The position numbers and the translations under genes were made by a program. This document shows positions 8,461 through 21,338 of a stretch of 64,000 nucleotides of DNA, piece by piece; position 1 is the first letter of the stretch; each line of letters begins with the position of its first letter. The stretch covers positions 2,567,001-2,631,000 of the forward strand of contig NZ_AP025637.1 of assembly GCF_022846615.1 (NCBI RefSeq), written 5' to 3'. This stretch comes from Roseomonas fluvialis (GTDB lineage Bacteria; Pseudomonadota; Alphaproteobacteria; Acetobacterales; Acetobacteraceae). The notes beneath the pieces were generated by a model that did no database searches, was not told the origin of the DNA, and saw only the letters and a list, made by a program, of their open reading frames with translations.

Positions 8461-9279
8461 TCAGTCGGACTCCGATCTCAGCGGGTCGCGGAGCGCGCTG
8501 TGGTGGAAGACGGGAACAGGATTGCGATCGGCCAGCAGGCGCAGGCCCTCGAGGGTGATGTCGGGGTCGGTCCGTTCAATGACAAGGGTGCCCTCGGCGA
8601 ACAGGGAGGCCAGGCCGCCGGTGCCGATGACCTTGAGGGGCCCGCCGAACTCGGCCTTGATGCGTGAGACGATGCCCTCGATCAGCCCGACATAGCCCCA
8701 GTAGATGCCCGACTGCATGGCCGGCACGGTGGAACGCCCGATCACCGCCTGCGGCCGGCCGATACCGATGCGCGGCAGGCGGGCAGCGGCGCGGTGCAGC
8801 GCTTCGATCGACAGGTTGATGCCCGGGGCGATGACGCCGCCGACATAGCCGCCATCATGGTCCACCACGTCGAAGGTAGTGGCGGTGCCGAAGTCGATCA
8901 CCACCAGCGGGCCCTTGTAGTGGGTGTGGCTTGCGAGCGCGTTGAGCAGCCGGTCGGCGCCGACCTCGTTGGGCTGGTCGACGCGGATCTCGAAGCCCCA
9001 GTCGAGGTGGGCGCGGGCGATCAGGGGTTCGGTGTCGAACCAGTCGCGGCAGACGCGGCGCAGGTTGTAGAGCGCGGCGGGGACGACGGTGCCGATGACG
9101 CAGCGCGTGACGTCGTTGGGGTTCACGCCCGCATGCTGGAACAGCGCGAGCAACCATACCGCGTATTCGTCCGACGTCCGGTCGGCGCGCGTGGCGATGC
9201 GCCAGCGGCCGCGCCATTCCTTGCCGTCATGGACGGCAAAAACGACGTTGGTGTTGCCGGCATCGATGGCGAGCAGCAT
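8461..9279 (-). CDS. coaX: Type III pantothenate kinase
   Basis: First step of coenzyme A synthesis, phosphorylating pantothenate; 272 aa of the ASKHA fold. The phosphate motif DAGNTN is at residues 6-11 and the other conserved blocks [23 protein letters not shown] and [11 protein letters not shown] are present. ATG 9279 overlaps the birA stop (TGATG). Downstream is rnj. No coaA-type kinase is seen here. Confidence 0.95.
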   Translation of the reverse strand: MLLAIDAGNTNVVFAVHDGKEWRGRWRIATRADRTSDEYAVWLLALFQHAGVNPNDVTRCVIGTVVPAALYNLRRVCRDWFDTEPLIARAHLDWGFEIRVDQPNEVGADRLLNALASHTHYKGPLVVIDFGTATTFDVVDHDGGYVGGVIAPGINLSIEALHRAAARLPRIGIGRPQAVIGRSTVPAMQSGIYWGYVGLIEGIVSRIKAEFGGPLKVIGTGGLASLFAEGTLVIERTDPDITLEGLRLLADRNPVPVFHHSALRDPLRSESD

Positions 9280-10001
9280 CAGGTGAGCTCCCCGGAAGCA
9301 AGGGCGTGGACGCGCCCGCCGGTGGCGAGCAGCAGGCGGCCATCCTCGGCCAGGCCCGCGAAACGCCCGGCGATACCGCTGCTGAGCGCGAGGTGCGTGT
9401 CGAGCGCCGGGCCGCGTTCGAGCCAGGCGGCGCGGATCGGCGCGAAGCCTTCGGTGATGCGCTGGGTGCGGCGGCCGTCCAGCGCGGCCAGTAGTGTCTC
9501 GGCGAAGGCTTCGGGCCTGGGGGCAACGATGCCCGTGTCGGCCAGGCAGGCGGTGACGCGCCCTTCGACCTGCGGGGCATGGTCCAGGTTGACGCCGATG
9601 CCCAGGCACAGCCACGCGATGCCGCCCTGGTCGTCGGGGCTGGCCTCGGCAAGGATGCCGGCGGCCTTGGCACCATTCAGCATCAGGTCGTTCGGCCATT
9701 TCAACGTGATGGCGCGCGGGTCCGGTATGGTCGCGGCGACGGCGTCGCCCAGCGCGACAGCGGCCAGCAGCCCCCATTGTGGTGCATGACGCAGCGGTTC
9801 GGCCGGGCGCAGCAGCACGGACAGATGCAGGTTGCCCGCGCGGCTTTCCCAGGCACGCCCCTGCGTTCCACGCCCCGCGGTCTGCCGATGCGCCAGCACG
9901 GCGAGCCCATCGGGTTCCCCCGACGCGGCAAGTTGCGCCACCAGGTCCGAGGTGCTCGGCAGCGCCGCGTGGACGCGCAGCCGGAAGCGGTGCTGCGTCA
10001 C
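9279..10001 (-). CDS. birA: Biotin--[acetyl-CoA-carboxylase] ligase, monofunctional
   Basis: Attaches biotin to the biotin carboxyl carrier protein. At 240 aa it has only the catalytic and C-terminal domains: the biotinyl-AMP loop appears as [11 protein letters not shown] near residue 45 and [19 protein letters not shown] near residue 100. The DNA-binding N-terminal domain of E. coli BirA is absent, so it cannot act as a biotin repressor. GTG 10001 overlaps the nuoN stop by 4 bases (GTGA); longer frames extend into nuoN. Confidence 0.93.
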   Translation of the reverse strand: MTQHRFRLRVHAALPSTSDLVAQLAASGEPDGLAVLAHRQTAGRGTQGRAWESRAGNLHLSVLLRPAEPLRHAPQWGLLAAVALGDAVAATIPDPRAITLKWPNDLMLNGAKAAGILAEASPDDQGGIAWLCLGIGVNLDHAPQVEGRVTACLADTGIVAPRPEAFAETLLAALDGRRTQRITEGFAPIRAAWLERGPALDTHLALSSGIAGRFAGLAEDGRLLLATGGRVHALASGELT

Positions 10002-11425
10002 CCCAGCAGGGCGGCGACCGCCGCCTGCGCCGCGGCCACCAGCGGGGCCGGGTAGAGGAAGAAGAGCAGGGTGAACAGGCCCGACGCGGTCATCACGAGC
10101 GAGACCGTGGCCGGCCGCGGGTCGAGCGCGGCACCGACCTGCTCGTCGAAGAACATCACCTTCACGATCCGCAGGTAGTAGAAGGCCGAGACGACCGAGG
10201 CCAGCACGCCGACAATCGCGAGCGTCCACAGACCGGCATCCACCGCCGCCTTGAAGACGAACATCTTGCCGAAGAAGCCCGCGAGCGGCGGGATGCCGGC
10301 CATTGAGAACATGAAGATCGCCATCCAGACCGCCATGCCGAGGTCGGTCTTGGCGAGGCCCGCGAGGTCCTTCACCTGCTCGACCGCCCTGCCCTGCCGG
10401 CGCATCGCCACCAACACCGCGAAGGCGCCGAGGTTCATCAGCAGGTAGATCGCCATATAGACCAGCAACCCGCGCATCCCCGCTTCCGAGGCGGCCGCGA
10501 GGCCGACCAGCGCGAAGCCGACATGGCCGATGGAGGAATAGGCCATCAGCCGCTTGATGTTCTCCTGCCCGATGGCGGCGAAGGCGCCGAGCACCATCGA
10601 CAGCAGCGAGATGACCACCACCACCTGCTGCCACTGGCCCGCGAGGTCCCCGAACGGCCCGCCCAGCACGCGCGCGAACAGCGCGATGGCGGCGACCTTG
10701 GGGGCGGCCGCAAAAAAGGCGGTGACCGGCGTGGGCGCGCCCTCGTAGACGTCGGGCGTCCACATGTGGAAGGGCACGGCGGAGATCTTGAAGGCCAGGC
10801 CCACCATCACGAACACCAGCCCGACGATCAGGCCGGAACTGGCCTTGGTTGGGTCGGACAGCGCAATCGCGATGCTGTCGAAATTGGTGGTGCCGGTGAA
10901 GCCATAGACCAGCGAAGATCCATAGAGCAGCAGGCCCGAGGCCAGCGCGCCGAGGACGAAATACTTGAGGCCCGCTTCCGCCGAGCGCTCATCGTCGCGG
11001 TTGAACGCGGCCACGACATAGAGGCTGAGCGAGAGCAGCTCGAGCCCGATATACAGTGCCATCAGGTCGTTGGCCGAGACCATGACCATCATGCCGAGCG
11101 TCGCGAACAGCAGCAGCACGGGATACTCGAAGCGGTCGAGCCCCTCACGCGCGTTGAAGTCGATGGATAGCACGACGCCGGCGGCCGCACCGAGCAGGAT
11201 CAGCACCTTGGCGAAGCGCGAGAAGGCATCCGCGGCGATCTGCCCGCCGAAGGCCGTGCCTTCCGGCACGCCCAGCGCCACCACCGCGGTCAGCAGGAAG
11301 GCGCCGACCACCGCCATGGCGCAGGGGAAGAAGGTGTTGCGCTTGGGCAGCACGCCGATGCCGAGGATGGCCAGGCCCGACAAGGCCAGCACCAGTTCGG
11401 GAAGTGCGAGGGTCCAGTTCATCAT
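9998..11425 (-). CDS. nuoN: NADH-quinone oxidoreductase subunit N
   Basis: A 475-aa proton-pumping antiporter-like subunit of the complex I membrane arm, with about 14 membrane helices. Family blocks include [13 protein letters not shown] (Glu of TM5), [21 protein letters not shown] and [19 protein letters not shown] with the channel lysines. Start ATG 11425 is one base after the nuoM stop. It is the last nuo gene and overlaps birA. Confidence 0.95.
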   Translation of the reverse strand: MMNWTLALPELVLALSGLAILGIGVLPKRNTFFPCAMAVVGAFLLTAVVALGVPEGTAFGGQIAADAFSRFAKVLILLGAAAGVVLSIDFNAREGLDRFEYPVLLLFATLGMMVMVSANDLMALYIGLELLSLSLYVVAAFNRDDERSAEAGLKYFVLGALASGLLLYGSSLVYGFTGTTNFDSIAIALSDPTKASSGLIVGLVFVMVGLAFKISAVPFHMWTPDVYEGAPTPVTAFFAAAPKVAAIALFARVLGGPFGDLAGQWQQVVVVISLLSMVLGAFAAIGQENIKRLMAYSSIGHVGFALVGLAAASEAGMRGLLVYMAIYLLMNLGAFAVLVAMRRQGRAVEQVKDLAGLAKTDLGMAVWMAIFMFSMAGIPPLAGFFGKMFVFKAAVDAGLWTLAIVGVLASVVSAFYYLRIVKVMFFDEQVGAALDPRPATVSLVMTASGLFTLLFFLYPAPLVAAAQAAVAALLG

Positions 11426-11426
11426 C

Positions 11427-12938
11427 TCACATCCCCGCCAAGCGCGTGGCCGCCAATGCGGCTTCGTGGCGGACCACAAGCGCCGTGACCGTGGCCTCGA
11501 AGAAAGACAGGAAGGATTGCGGATAGACGCCCATCCACACCGCCAGGATCACCAGGGGCGCAAACACCGCGTGCTCGCGCGGCGACATGTCGAGCAAGCC
11601 CCGCAGGTCATCCCTGGTGATGCGCCCGAAGGCGACGCGCTTGTACAGGTACAGCGCGTATGCCGCGCCGAGGATCATGCCCATCGCCGCGCCGAAGGCG
11701 ACCCAGGCGTTGATCTTCCAGGCGGCGACGATCACCAGCAATTCGCCGGGGAAGCCCGCCAGGCCCGGCAGCGCGACGGAGGCCATGGTGAACAGCATGA
11801 AGACCAGCGCATAGGCCGGCATGATCTTCGCCACGCCGCCATAGCGCGCGATCTCACGCGAATGCACGCGGTCATACAGCACGCCGACGCAGAGGAACAA
11901 CGCGCCCGAGACGATACCGTGCGACAGCATGGTGTAGAGCGCGCCCGACAGCCCCTGCACGGAGAAGGTGAAGATGCCCAGCGTGACGATGCCCATGTGG
12001 GCGACGGACGAATAGGCGATGAGCTTCTTCATATCCTCCTGCGCGAGCGCGACCAGCGAGGTGTAGACCACCGCGATGATCGACAGCGCGTAGATGAAGG
12101 GCGCGAAGTCGGCGGAGGCATGCGGCAGCATCGGCAGGGAGAAGCGCAGGAAGCCGTAAGCGCCCATCTTCAGCAGCACGCCCGCCAGGATGACCGACCC
12201 CGCCGTGGGCGCCTCGACGTGCGCATCCGGCAGCCAGGTATGGAACGGCCACATCGGCACCTTGACCGCGAAGGAGGCGAAGAAGGCCAGGAAGATCCAA
12301 GTCTGCAGCGCCGGCGGGATGGCGTGCTGGAACAGCTCCGGGATGTCGGTGGTGCCGGCGCGGAACCACAGCAGCAGGATCGCCAGCAGCATCAGCACCG
12401 AACCGAGCAGCGTGTAGAGGAAGAACTTGAACGACGCATAGACGCGCCGCTTGCCGCCCCACACCCCGATGATGAGGAACATCGGGATCAGCACGCCCTC
12501 GAAGAACACATAGAAGACGATGAAATCCAGCGCAGCGAACATGCCGACCATCATCATCTCAAGCACCAGGAAGGCGACCATGTATTCCCGCACGCGGGTC
12601 TGGATCGAGTCCCAGGACGCCAGGATGCAGATCGGCGTCAGCAGCGTGGACAGCAGGATGAACAGCACCGAGATGCCGTCCACGCCCATGTGGTAGGTGA
12701 TGCCGAATTCGCTCAGCCAGTCGAGCCGTTCGACGAACTGGAACCCCGGGTCGGTCTTGTCGAAGCGGAACCACAGGATCAGCGACAGCGCGAAGACGAT
12801 CAGGCTAGTCCAGAGCGCCGTCCAGCGCGCGTTCTCGGCGGTGACCTTGTCGTCGCCGCGCAGCGTCAGGATGGCGATGGCGCCGGCCAGCGGCAGGAAG
12901 GTCAGCAGGCTCAGAAGCGGGAAGCCGGCGGCGTTCAT
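11427..12938 (-). CDS. nuoM: NADH-quinone oxidoreductase subunit M
   Basis: A 503-aa antiporter-like proton channel of complex I. It has the [18 protein letters not shown] block with the TM5 glutamate, the [23 protein letters not shown] block with the central lysine, and [21 protein letters not shown] 12938 overlaps the nuoL stop (ATGA); the in-frame upstream extension lies inside nuoL. Confidence 0.96.
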   Translation of the reverse strand: MNAAGFPLLSLLTFLPLAGAIAILTLRGDDKVTAENARWTALWTSLIVFALSLILWFRFDKTDPGFQFVERLDWLSEFGITYHMGVDGISVLFILLSTLLTPICILASWDSIQTRVREYMVAFLVLEMMMVGMFAALDFIVFYVFFEGVLIPMFLIIGVWGGKRRVYASFKFFLYTLLGSVLMLLAILLLWFRAGTTDIPELFQHAIPPALQTWIFLAFFASFAVKVPMWPFHTWLPDAHVEAPTAGSVILAGVLLKMGAYGFLRFSLPMLPHASADFAPFIYALSIIAVVYTSLVALAQEDMKKLIAYSSVAHMGIVTLGIFTFSVQGLSGALYTMLSHGIVSGALFLCVGVLYDRVHSREIARYGGVAKIMPAYALVFMLFTMASVALPGLAGFPGELLVIVAAWKINAWVAFGAAMGMILGAAYALYLYKRVAFGRITRDDLRGLLDMSPREHAVFAPLVILAVWMGVYPQSFLSFFEATVTALVVRHEAALAATRLAGM

Positions 12939-14851
12939 CGGGCGGCTCCGAAGACGAGCAAAGTCACGAAGATGGCGAGCCCCGCGATCATGGTGAAGGC
13001 GTAGTTGGCGACACGACCCGTCTGCAGGCGCACCGCGCCCTGCGCGACGTCGGTGGCAATGGCGGCGGCGCCATTGGGCACGCCGTCGATCACGCCGGCA
13101 TCGACCTTCTGCCACAGCACGCGCGCCAGGGCGCGGGTGGGGCGGACGAAGATCGCGTCGTACAGCTCATCGAAATACCACTTGTTCAGCAGGAACCGGT
13201 ACAGCCCGCCGAAGGTGGACGCGAGCTTCCCCGGGATGGACGGCGCGAACATGTACAGGATGTAGGCCAGCGCAATGCCCGACAGGCCGACCACGGTCGG
13301 GGCCAGCGGCACCCAGGACGGCACCTCGTGCGCCGCATGCATGATGTGGTTGTGCGGCGCGTTGACGATGGCGCCGTTCCAGAACTGCTCCCAGTGATGG
13401 CCGACGAAATTGTCCTTGAACACCGCGCCCACGGTGATGGCGCCGACCGCGAGCACCGTCAGCGGCGCCAGCATGGAGATCGGGCTTTCGTGCACGTGCT
13501 CCATGGTGTGGTGGTCGGCGCGCGGCGCGCCGTGGAACGTCAGGATGATGAGGCGCCAGGAGTAGAAGGCGGTCAGGAAGGCCGCGATCATGCCGCAGGC
13601 GAAGGCATACATGCCGACCGTGGAATGCGCGGCGAAGGCCGCCTCCAGCACGAAGTCCTTCGAGTAGTAGCCGGCGAAGTAGGGCACGCCCGCCAGCGCC
13701 AGCGACCCGATCCACATGACCGCATAGGTCATCGGGATCTTACGCCAGATTCCGCCCATCTTGCGGATGTCCTGCTCGTTCGACATGGCGTGGATCACGG
13801 AACCAGCGCCCAGGAACAGGAGCGCCTTGAAGAAGGCATGGGTGAACAGGTGGAACACCGCGCCCTGGTAGGCACCGACACCGGCCGCGAAGAACATGTA
13901 GCCCAGCTGCGAGCAGGTCGAATACGCGATGATCCGCTTGATGTCGTTCTGCACGCAACCGATGGTCGCCGCAAAGAGCGCGGTCGATGCGCCCACCAGG
14001 GTGACGACAGCGAGCGCGAACGGCGCGTACTCAAACACCGGCGACATGCGCGCAACGAGGAACACGCCCGCCGTCACCATGGTCGCGGCATGGATCAGCG
14101 CGGAGACCGGCGTTGGCCCTTCCATCGCATCCGGCAACCAGGTGTGCAGGCCCAGCTGCGCCGACTTGCCGCAGGCGCCGAGGAACAGCAGCACGCAGAT
14201 GACCTCGTAGGCACGGAAGCCGGCGAAGGTCGCGTCCTTGTGCTGGTCGATCGCGCCGAAGATGGCGCTGAATTCCACGCTGCCGAAGGTCCAGAAGGTC
14301 AGCGCCAGGCCGAGCATGAAGAACAGGTCGCCCACGCGGTTCACGATGAACGCCTTCATCGCGGCGGCGCAGGCACTCTCCTTCTCGTACCAGAAGCCGA
14401 TCAGCAGGTAGCTCGCGAGCCCCACGCCTTCCCAGCCGAAGAACAGCTGCACCAGGTTGTCCGCCGTCACCAGCATCAGCATCATGAAGGTGAATAGCGA
14501 CAGGTAGGCGAAGAAGCGCGGCCGGTCCGGGTCGTGGGACATGTAGCCCACGCTGTAGATATGGATCAGCGTCGAGATCAGCGTGACCATGCCGACCATG
14601 ACCGCCGACAGCGTGTCGTAGCGCAGCGCCCAGGACACTTCGAAGCCACCGACATCGAGGAAGGTCACGATCTCGATGGTGGTCGCCGTGTGGCCCAGCG
14701 CGACCTGCCAGAAGGCGGTCAGCCCGCAGATCGCGGCCAGCACCATGCAGACGATGGTCGCCGCCTGCGCGGCACGGTCGCCGATCCAGCGGCCGAACAG
14801 GCCCGCAATGCTTGCACCCAGCAGCGGGAAGAAGACAGCGCCGACGAACAT
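12935..14851 (-). CDS. nuoL: NADH-quinone oxidoreductase subunit L
   Basis: A 638-aa distal antiporter-like subunit with the long lateral helix at its C-terminus. Recognisable blocks are [20 protein letters not shown] (TM5 region), [20 protein letters not shown] and [19 protein letters not shown]. The ATG at 14851 is 4 bp after the nuoK stop. Full length for the family. Confidence 0.96.
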   Translation of the reverse strand: MFVGAVFFPLLGASIAGLFGRWIGDRAAQAATIVCMVLAAICGLTAFWQVALGHTATTIEIVTFLDVGGFEVSWALRYDTLSAVMVGMVTLISTLIHIYSVGYMSHDPDRPRFFAYLSLFTFMMLMLVTADNLVQLFFGWEGVGLASYLLIGFWYEKESACAAAMKAFIVNRVGDLFFMLGLALTFWTFGSVEFSAIFGAIDQHKDATFAGFRAYEVICVLLFLGACGKSAQLGLHTWLPDAMEGPTPVSALIHAATMVTAGVFLVARMSPVFEYAPFALAVVTLVGASTALFAATIGCVQNDIKRIIAYSTCSQLGYMFFAAGVGAYQGAVFHLFTHAFFKALLFLGAGSVIHAMSNEQDIRKMGGIWRKIPMTYAVMWIGSLALAGVPYFAGYYSKDFVLEAAFAAHSTVGMYAFACGMIAAFLTAFYSWRLIILTFHGAPRADHHTMEHVHESPISMLAPLTVLAVGAITVGAVFKDNFVGHHWEQFWNGAIVNAPHNHIMHAAHEVPSWVPLAPTVVGLSGIALAYILYMFAPSIPGKLASTFGGLYRFLLNKWYFDELYDAIFVRPTRALARVLWQKVDAGVIDGVPNGAAAIATDVAQGAVRLQTGRVANYAFTMIAGLAIFVTLLVFGAAR

Positions 14852-14855
14852 GCGC

Positions 14856-15164
14856 TCAGCCCTTCAGGGTCGAGATATCCTCGACCTCGATAGTCCCGCG
14901 GTTGCGGAAGTAGATGACCACGATCGCGAGGCCGATCGCCGCCTCGGCCGCGGCGACGGTCAGGATGAACATGGTGAAGACCTGGCCGGTGAGGTCCCCC
15001 AGCGCGGCCGAGAAGGCCACCAGGTTCAAATTCACCGCGAGCAGGATCAGTTCCACCGACATCAGGATGACGATGACGTTCTTCCGGTTGAGGAAGATGC
15101 CGAAGACCCCCAGCACCAGCAGGATGGCCGAGACGGTCAGGAAATGCGCGAGCGAGACGGCCAT
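14856..15164 (-). CDS. nuoK: NADH-quinone oxidoreductase subunit K
   Basis: A 102-aa, three-helix membrane subunit of complex I. The conserved glutamates sit in [18 protein letters not shown] and [17 protein letters not shown] 15164 was chosen because [19 protein letters not shown] matches the family's N-terminus and it lies one base after the nuoJ stop; a longer in-frame start overlaps nuoJ. Confidence 0.95.
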   Translation of the reverse strand: MAVSLAHFLTVSAILLVLGVFGIFLNRKNVIVILMSVELILLAVNLNLVAFSAALGDLTGQVFTMFILTVAAAEAAIGLAIVVIYFRNRGTIEVEDISTLKG

Positions 15165-15165
15165 C

Positions 15166-15849
15166 TCAATGGTGCCCCCCATGGCCATGATGCTCGACCT
15201 GCTTGGGCGGGGCTTCATCAGGCGATGGCGGGCGTTCGATGCCGATCTCCTTCAGCCCGACGCCCATCGGCACCTGGCGCACCGAGACGGACCCCGACCG
15301 CGACACCTGCGCGCCGATATCCTGCCGCTTCGTGCCTGGGCGGTCGCGATGCGTCAGCACGATGGCGCCGATCATCGCCACCAGCAGGATCACGCCGCTG
15401 CCCTGGAACAGGTAGATGTAGTCCGTATAGAGGATGCGACCGAGCGCCTCGGCATTCGTCACGCCTTCGGGGTTCGGGTTCAGTCGAAGTGCGGCGGCCT
15501 CCGGCGCGAAGCGCCAGACCGTCACCACCATGAAGAGTTCCAGCAGCAGGATCCCGCCGATCACGGCGCCGAACGGCGCGTAGCGCTGGAAGCCCTCGCG
15601 CAGCTGCGCGAAGTCGATGTCGAGCATCATCACCACGAACAGGAACAGCACCGCGACCGCGCCGACATAGACGATGACCAGGATCATCGCGAGGAACTCA
15701 GCCCCCGCGATCAGGAACAGCCCCGCCGCGTTGAAGAAGGCCAGGATCAGGAACAGCACGGAATGCACCGGGTTGCGGCTGGTCACCACCATGACGGCGG
15801 AGGCGATCAGCACCGCCGCGAAAGCGTAGAAGGCAAGGGTTGCGATCAT
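15166..15849 (-). CDS. nuoJ: NADH-quinone oxidoreductase subunit J
   Basis: A 227-aa, five-helix membrane subunit of complex I, with the conserved block [22 protein letters not shown] (TM3, pi-bulge region) read as separate pieces around residue 65. Start ATG 15849 is a few bases after the nuoI stop. The C-terminus is longer than the core fold and ends in a histidine-rich tail, [10 protein letters not shown], of unknown use. Confidence 0.94.
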   Translation of the reverse strand: MIATLAFYAFAAVLIASAVMVVTSRNPVHSVLFLILAFFNAAGLFLIAGAEFLAMILVIVYVGAVAVLFLFVVMMLDIDFAQLREGFQRYAPFGAVIGGILLLELFMVVTVWRFAPEAAALRLNPNPEGVTNAEALGRILYTDYIYLFQGSGVILLVAMIGAIVLTHRDRPGTKRQDIGAQVSRSGSVSVRQVPMGVGLKEIGIERPPSPDEAPPKQVEHHGHGGHH

Positions 15850-15856
15850 CGTGAGG

Positions 15857-16345
15857 TCACCGGTACGGCGCGTCGAGGCGCAGGCGTTCCGCGAGCATCG
15901 GCTCCCAGCGGTCGCCATTGTCGAGCAGCTTCTCCTTGGTGAAGATCAGCTCCTCGCGCGTCTCGGCGGCGAATTCCATGTTGGGGCCCTCAACGATGGC
16001 GTCGACTGGGCAGGCTTCCTCGCACAGACCGCAATAGATGCACTTCGTCATGTCGATGTCGTAGCGCGTGGTGCGGCGGGATCCGTCCTCGCGCGGCTCG
16101 GCCTCGATGGTGATGGCCTGGGCGGGGCAGACCGCTTCGCAGAGCTTGCAGGCGATGCAGCGTTCCTCGCCATTGGGATAGCGGCGCAGCGCGTGCTCCC
16201 CCTTGAAGCGCGGGCCGAGCGGGCCGCGCTCGAACGGGTAGTTCAGCGTCACCTTCTTCTTGAAGAAATACTTCAGCGTCAGCGCCATGCCCGAAACCAG
16301 TTCGGTCAGCAGCAGGCCGCGGGCGAGACGATCGAGGGAGGCCAT
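15857..16345 (-). CDS. nuoI: NADH-quinone oxidoreductase subunit I
   Basis: A 162-aa ferredoxin-like subunit carrying the two 4Fe-4S clusters N6a and N6b. The cysteines are at 63, 66, 69, 73 and 102, 105, 108, 112, each group ending CP. An amphipathic N-terminal stretch anchors it to the membrane arm. ATG 16345 is a few bases after nuoH. Confidence 0.96.
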   Translation of the reverse strand: MASLDRLARGLLLTELVSGMALTLKYFFKKKVTLNYPFERGPLGPRFKGEHALRRYPNGEERCIACKLCEAVCPAQAITIEAEPREDGSRRTTRYDIDMTKCIYCGLCEEACPVDAIVEGPNMEFAAETREELIFTKEKLLDNGDRWEPMLAERLRLDAPYR

Positions 16346-16355
16346 GGTCAGATCC

Positions 16356-17366
16356 TCACGCCGGAAGCCAGCCGGTGAGCTTCAGCACGAGCGCCGTCAA
16401 CACCAGCCAGGCCAGGCTGAACGGGAGGAACACTTTCCAGCCCAGGCGCATCAGCTGGTCGTAGCGGTAGCGCGGGAAGGTCGCGCGCACCCAGATGAAG
16501 GTGAACAGGCACAGGCAGATCTTGGCGACGAACCAGACCGGCCCGGGCACCCAGTTGAACGGCGCGATGTCGATCGGCGGCAGCCACCCACCCAGGAACA
16601 GGATGGTGGTCAGCGCCGACATCAGGATCATGTTCGCGTATTCGCCGAGGAAGAACAGCGCGAAGGACATCGAGCTGTATTCGACGAAGAAGCCGGCGAC
16701 GAGTTCGGACTCGCCCTCGGGCAGATCGAAGGGCGCGCGGTTGGTCTCCGCCAGCGTCGAGATGAAGAAGATCACGAACATCGGGAAGAGCGGGATCGCG
16801 AACCAGACGGTGGACTGCGCGCGCACGATCTCGGTCAGGTTCAGCGAGCCCACGCACAGCAGCACGGTCACGATGACGAAGCCCATGGAGACTTCGTAGG
16901 ACACCATCTGCGCCGCCGATCGCAGCGCGCCGAGGAAGGCGTATTTCGAATTCGACGCCCAGCCCGCGATGATCACGCCGTACACGCCCAGGCTGCTGAT
17001 TGCGAACAGATACAGGATGCCGACATTGATGTCGGCAATCGCCCAGCCGTCATTCACCGGGATCACCGCCCAGGCCAGCATCGCCAGCATGAAGGTCAGC
17101 ATCGGGGCCAACAGGAACAGGACACGGTTCGCGCCAGTCGGCACGATCGTCTCCTTCATCAGCATCTTGATGGCGTCGGCAAAGGGTTGGAACAGGCCGA
17201 AGGGACCGACGACATTAGGTCCCTTGCGGAGTTGCATCGCCGCCAGGACCTTGCGTTCCGCGTAGGTCAGGTAGGCGACACCAACCAGCAGCGGCACCAG
17301 CAGCGCCAGCGCCTTCACCACGGTCAGGGCCAGGATGCCGACCGGATGGTTGAAGAAGAAGTCCAT
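16356..17366 (-). CDS. nuoH: NADH-quinone oxidoreductase subunit H
   Basis: A 336-aa, eight-helix membrane subunit forming the quinone-binding cavity with NuoB and NuoD. Conserved motifs are [19 protein letters not shown] near residue 35 and [20 protein letters not shown] near residue 205. ATG 17366 (MDFFFNHP) is preferred over an upstream start inside nuoG. Confidence 0.96.
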   Translation of the reverse strand: MDFFFNHPVGILALTVVKALALLVPLLVGVAYLTYAERKVLAAMQLRKGPNVVGPFGLFQPFADAIKMLMKETIVPTGANRVLFLLAPMLTFMLAMLAWAVIPVNDGWAIADINVGILYLFAISSLGVYGVIIAGWASNSKYAFLGALRSAAQMVSYEVSMGFVIVTVLLCVGSLNLTEIVRAQSTVWFAIPLFPMFVIFFISTLAETNRAPFDLPEGESELVAGFFVEYSSMSFALFFLGEYANMILMSALTTILFLGGWLPPIDIAPFNWVPGPVWFVAKICLCLFTFIWVRATFPRYRYDQLMRLGWKVFLPFSLAWLVLTALVLKLTGWLPA

Positions 17367-17370
17367 CGCT

Positions 17371-19395
17371 CTATTCCGCCGCCATTGCTGGCTGTGGCCC
17401 ATAGACAGCGGCACAGGTGGCCATGGTGTCGGATGCGCGGCTGATCACATCGGCCTGATGATAGACAGGGATCGGCAGCACGAAGGGCGCGTCCGTCGGT
17501 GTGCCGCCGGCCGGCGCGGTGATGTCGCTGCAGCCGGCGCGCACCACGTCGCCCACGCGCGCAAAGACCGGGCTGACTGTCGCCAGCCGCGCACGGATCG
17601 CGTTGGTGTCGTCATAGGGCAGCGTCTTGCCGACACCCTCGCTGTAGGCGCGGAGGATGCGCCAATCCTCCTTCGCTTCGCCGGGCGGGAAGATGGCCAG
17701 GCGCCCGCGCTGTGCGCGACCCTCGGTATTCACCCAGGTCGCGTCCTTCTCGGTGTACGCGGCGCCGGGCAGGATTACATCGGCCCGCGCGGCCATCGCA
17801 TCGCCATGGTGGCCCTGGTAGATCACGAAGGTGCTGGGCGCGATGCGCGACGGCTCGAAGCCATCCGCGTTCAGCAGCCACAACGCATCGACGCCGCCGG
17901 CGAGCATGTCGCTCAGCGGCTTGCCCTGCACGAAGCCGAGTTCCAGCGCACCCACCTGGCCGCCGAACAGATGCAGCAGGTTGAAGCCGTGCCAGTCTGG
18001 CGTCAGCGCGCCCACATCCGCCGCCAACTGCCACGCCGCCGCCAGCACCGCCGCGCCATCGGCGCGCTGCAAGGCGCCGCGGCCAAGGATGATCATCGGC
18101 TTCTGCGCGGCCTTCAGCGTCTCGGCGAAGGCGGCCATCGCGGCGGGCCCCTCGCCCAGGTGCTGCGCCGGGTAGGTCAGGTCCACGCCGCGCGGCCCGA
18201 CGAAGCCGATCGGGAACTTCCCCGCCGTCCAGCGCTTGCGGATACGCGCGTTCAACACCGGCGCCTCGCGACGCACGTCGCTGCCGATGATCAGCAGCGC
18301 ATCCGCTTCCTCAATGCCGGCAATGGTGGTGTTGAAGCGGAAGAAGTCAGGCCGCGACGCATCGATCGCCGCGAAATCGTCGCGGCAATCCAGGTTCGTC
18401 GACCCATAGGCTGCCATCAGGTCCTTGAGTGCCAGCAGGCTCTCCGCATCCGCCAGCGCGCCCGCGACGGCGCCGATGCGCTCACCCGGCAGTGACGACA
18501 GCTTCGTCGCAATGGCCGCAAAGGCTTCGGGCCAGGTCGCCGCGACCAGCTTGCCGTCCTTCTTCACCCAGGGACGGTCCAGCCGCCGCCGCTTCAGCCC
18601 GTCGAAGGAGAAGCGGCCGCGATCGGCTATCCATTCCTCGTTCACCGCCTCGTTGATGCGCGGGATGATGCGCAGCACCTCCGGCCCGCGCGCATCGACG
18701 CGGATATTCGCACCCACCGCATCCAGCACGTCGATGCTGTCGGTCTTCGTCAATTCCCAGGGCCGCGACACGAAGGCATAGGGGCGCGAGGTCAGCGCCC
18801 CCACCGGGCAGATGTCGATCAAATTGCCCGACAGTTCGGACGTCAGCGCCTTCTCCACATAGGTGCCAATCTCCATGTTCTCGCCGCGGTTGGTGCCGCC
18901 CAGTTCGGGCGTGCCGGCGACCTCGGCGCTGAAGCGGACGCAGCGCGTGCACTGGATGCAGCGGTTCATCACCGTCTTCACCAGCGGGCCGATGTCCTTG
19001 TCCTTCACCGCGCGCTTGGGTTCCTCGTAGCGCGACTTGTCGTGGCCATACGCGACGGCCTGGTCCTGCAGGTCGCACTCGCCACCCTGGTCGCAGATCG
19101 GGCAATCCAGCGGGTGGTTGATGAGCAGGAATTCCATCACGTTGCGCCGCGCCTGGCGCACCACGGCGGTGTCGGTGAACACCTTCATCCCGTCCATGAC
19201 GGGGTACGCGCAGGACGCCACGGGCTTGGGCGCCTTCTCCACTTCCACCAAGCACATGCGGCAGTTGCCGGCGACCGACAGGCGTTCGTGATAGCAGAAG
19301 CGCGGCACTTCCTTGCCAGCGGCCTCGCAGGCCTGCAGCACGGAGGCGCCGTTCGGGACCTCGACCTCGATGCCGTCGATGGTGACCTTCGCCAT
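17371..19395 (-). CDS. nuoG: NADH-quinone oxidoreductase subunit G
   Basis: A 674-aa iron-sulphur subunit of the peripheral arm. The N-terminal 2Fe-2S domain has Cys in [30 protein letters not shown] and [13 protein letters not shown] carry further clusters; the rest is a molybdopterin-oxidoreductase-like domain without cofactor. The length matches the mitochondrial-type alphaproteobacterial form, not the longer E. coli protein. ATG 19395 lies 6 bp after nuoF. Confidence 0.96.
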   Translation of the reverse strand: MAKVTIDGIEVEVPNGASVLQACEAAGKEVPRFCYHERLSVAGNCRMCLVEVEKAPKPVASCAYPVMDGMKVFTDTAVVRQARRNVMEFLLINHPLDCPICDQGGECDLQDQAVAYGHDKSRYEEPKRAVKDKDIGPLVKTVMNRCIQCTRCVRFSAEVAGTPELGGTNRGENMEIGTYVEKALTSELSGNLIDICPVGALTSRPYAFVSRPWELTKTDSIDVLDAVGANIRVDARGPEVLRIIPRINEAVNEEWIADRGRFSFDGLKRRRLDRPWVKKDGKLVAATWPEAFAAIATKLSSLPGERIGAVAGALADAESLLALKDLMAAYGSTNLDCRDDFAAIDASRPDFFRFNTTIAGIEEADALLIIGSDVRREAPVLNARIRKRWTAGKFPIGFVGPRGVDLTYPAQHLGEGPAAMAAFAETLKAAQKPMIILGRGALQRADGAAVLAAAWQLAADVGALTPDWHGFNLLHLFGGQVGALELGFVQGKPLSDMLAGGVDALWLLNADGFEPSRIAPSTFVIYQGHHGDAMAARADVILPGAAYTEKDATWVNTEGRAQRGRLAIFPPGEAKEDWRILRAYSEGVGKTLPYDDTNAIRARLATVSPVFARVGDVVRAGCSDITAPAGGTPTDAPFVLPIPVYHQADVISRASDTMATCAAVYGPQPAMAAE

Positions 19396-19401
19396 GGCGC
19401 G

Positions 19402-20703
19402 TTACTCCGCCGCCAGGCGCGCATGCTGCGCCTTGTACGCCATGATGCGTTCTTCCATCAGCGGTCGGAAATGCCGGATCAGCCCCTGCACCGGCCAGAC
19501 GCCACCATCCGCCAGTGCGCAGATGGTGTGCCCCTCGATCCGGCGCGTGACGTTCTCGAGCACGTCGATCTCCTCGATCTCCGCATTGCCCGTGACCATC
19601 CGGTTCATCAGCCGCATCTGCCAGCCCATGCCTTCGCGGCAGGGCGTGCATTGGCCGCAGCTCTCGTGCTTGTAGAAGGCCGCCAGCCGAGCGATCGCCT
19701 TGATCACGTCGGTCGACTTGTCCATCACGATCACGCCCGCGGTGCCGAGGCCCGACTTGTGTTCGCGCAGCGCGTCGAAATCCATCAGCACGTCGTCGCA
19801 GATGTGCTTGGGCAGCAGCGGCGTCGACGAACCGCCGGGGATGACACACAGCAGGTTGTCCCACCCGCCGCGCACGCCGCCGGCGTAGCGCTCGATGAGT
19901 TCCCGCATCGGGATGCTCATCTCGGCTTCCACGTTGCAGGGCTTGTTCACATGGCCCTGGATGCAGAAGATCTTGGTGCCGGAATTCTTCGGCCGCCCGA
20001 AGCTGGCGAACCACGCGCCGCCGCGCCGCATGATCTCCGGAACCACGGCGATGGTCTCGACATTGTTCACCGTGGTCGGGCACCCATAGAGCCCGACGGC
20101 GGCCGGAAACGGCGGCTTCAGCCGCGGCATCCCCTTCTTGCCTTCGAGGCTTTCGATCAGCGCCGTCTCTTCGCCGCAGATATAAGCCCCTGCCCCGCGA
20201 TGGACATAGAGGTCGAAATCATACCCGGACCCTGCTGCGTTCTTGCCGAGCAACCCGGCTTCGTAGGCTTCCGCGATCGCCGCTTCGAGCACCACGCTCT
20301 CATTGAAGTACTCGCCGCGGATGTAGATGTAGCCGGCCACCGCACCCATTGCGAAGCCGGCGATCAGGCAGCCCTCGACCAGCGTGTGCGGATCGTGGCG
20401 AATGATGTCGCGGTCCTTGCAGGTGCCGGGTTCGGATTCATCCGCGTTCACGACCAGGTAGGACGGCCGCCCATCCGACTGCTTCGGCATGAAGGACCAC
20501 TTCATGCCGGTCGGGAAGCCGGCGCCGCCGCGGCCGCGCAGGCCGGAATTCTTCATCTCCTCGATGATGCCGTCGCGACCGCGCGCGAGGATCGTCGCTG
20601 TCCCGTCCCAGTTCCCGCGCATGCGCGCCGCAGCCAGGTTCCAGGGCTGCGTGCCGTACAGATTCTGGAAAATGCGGTCCTTGTCGGAGAGCGCCATGGT
20701 CAT
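19402..20703 (-). CDS. nuoF: NADH-quinone oxidoreductase subunit F
   Basis: A 433-aa NADH- and FMN-binding subunit where electrons enter complex I. The glycine-rich NADH/FMN motif [13 protein letters not shown] is near residue 57, [13 protein letters not shown] near 170, and the N3 4Fe-4S cysteines in [10 protein letters not shown] near 350. Two ATGs, 20703 and 20697, both fit; 20703 overlaps the nuoE stop (ATGA) like other junctions in this cluster. Confidence 0.96.
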   Translation of the reverse strand: MTMALSDKDRIFQNLYGTQPWNLAAARMRGNWDGTATILARGRDGIIEEMKNSGLRGRGGAGFPTGMKWSFMPKQSDGRPSYLVVNADESEPGTCKDRDIIRHDPHTLVEGCLIAGFAMGAVAGYIYIRGEYFNESVVLEAAIAEAYEAGLLGKNAAGSGYDFDLYVHRGAGAYICGEETALIESLEGKKGMPRLKPPFPAAVGLYGCPTTVNNVETIAVVPEIMRRGGAWFASFGRPKNSGTKIFCIQGHVNKPCNVEAEMSIPMRELIERYAGGVRGGWDNLLCVIPGGSSTPLLPKHICDDVLMDFDALREHKSGLGTAGVIVMDKSTDVIKAIARLAAFYKHESCGQCTPCREGMGWQMRLMNRMVTGNAEIEEIDVLENVTRRIEGHTICALADGGVWPVQGLIRHFRPLMEERIMAYKAQHARLAAE

Positions 20704-21338
20704 TCCTGCTCCGCGCCGGTGAGGACCTGCGGCCCACCTTCCGGCGCACTGCTCTGCCGCCCGATCGCGCTGCCCGGCGCCGGGCGTTCGCCACGCTTGA
20801 GCGATTCGATCAGCGCGACGGTGCGCTCGTAGTCGAGGTCCTCGTAGTAGTCGTCATCCACTGCGATCATCGGCGCGTTCACGCAGGCACCCATGCACTC
20901 CATCTCGGTCAGCGTGAACAGCCCATCCGCACTGGTGTCGCCATAGCCCTTCAGCGCGCCGGCATCCTTGCAGGCGCGCAGCACGTCATCGGACCCGCGC
21001 AGCCAGCACGGCGTCGTGCCGCACACCTGCAGGTGGTATCGCCCGATCGGCTTGGTGTTGAACATGAAGTAGAAGGTCGCGACCTCGTAGACGCGGATCG
21101 GCGGCATGGACAACCGGTCCGCCACCACATCCATCGCAACCCGCGGCACCCAGGCGCTGCCGGTCTGCCGGCCCATCTGCTTCTGCACGACATACAACAG
21201 CGGGATCACCGCGCTGGCCTGCTTGCCTTCGGGGTAGCGCTTGATGACCGTGGCGATCTTCGCCTCGCTCTCGGCATCGAAGGCGAAGGCGGTCGGTTCG
21301 TCGTGCGAATGCACGCTGGGCGCAGAAGCGTGGCTCAC
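20700..21338 (-). CDS. nuoE: NADH-quinone oxidoreductase subunit E
   Basis: A 212-aa thioredoxin-like subunit with the 2Fe-2S cluster N1a; its cysteines are in [10 protein letters not shown] and [13 protein letters not shown] 21338 overlaps the nuoD stop (GTGA). A low-complexity C-terminal extension of about 25 residues follows the fold. Confidence 0.94.
   Translation of the reverse strand: MSHASAPSVHSHDEPTAFAFDAESEAKIATVIKRYPEGKQASAVIPLLYVVQKQMGRQTGSAWVPRVAMDVVADRLSMPPIRVYEVATFYFMFNTKPIGRYHLQVCGTTPCWLRGSDDVLRACKDAGALKGYGDTSADGLFTLTEMECMGACVNAPMIAVDDDYYEDLDYERTVALIESLKRGERPAPGSAIGRQSSAPEGGPQVLTGAEQE

Noticed and set aside
6746-8695. 649-aa open frame on the plus strand
   Set aside because: Antisense shadow of rnj caused by high GC; composition is Arg/His/Gln-rich with no family resemblance.
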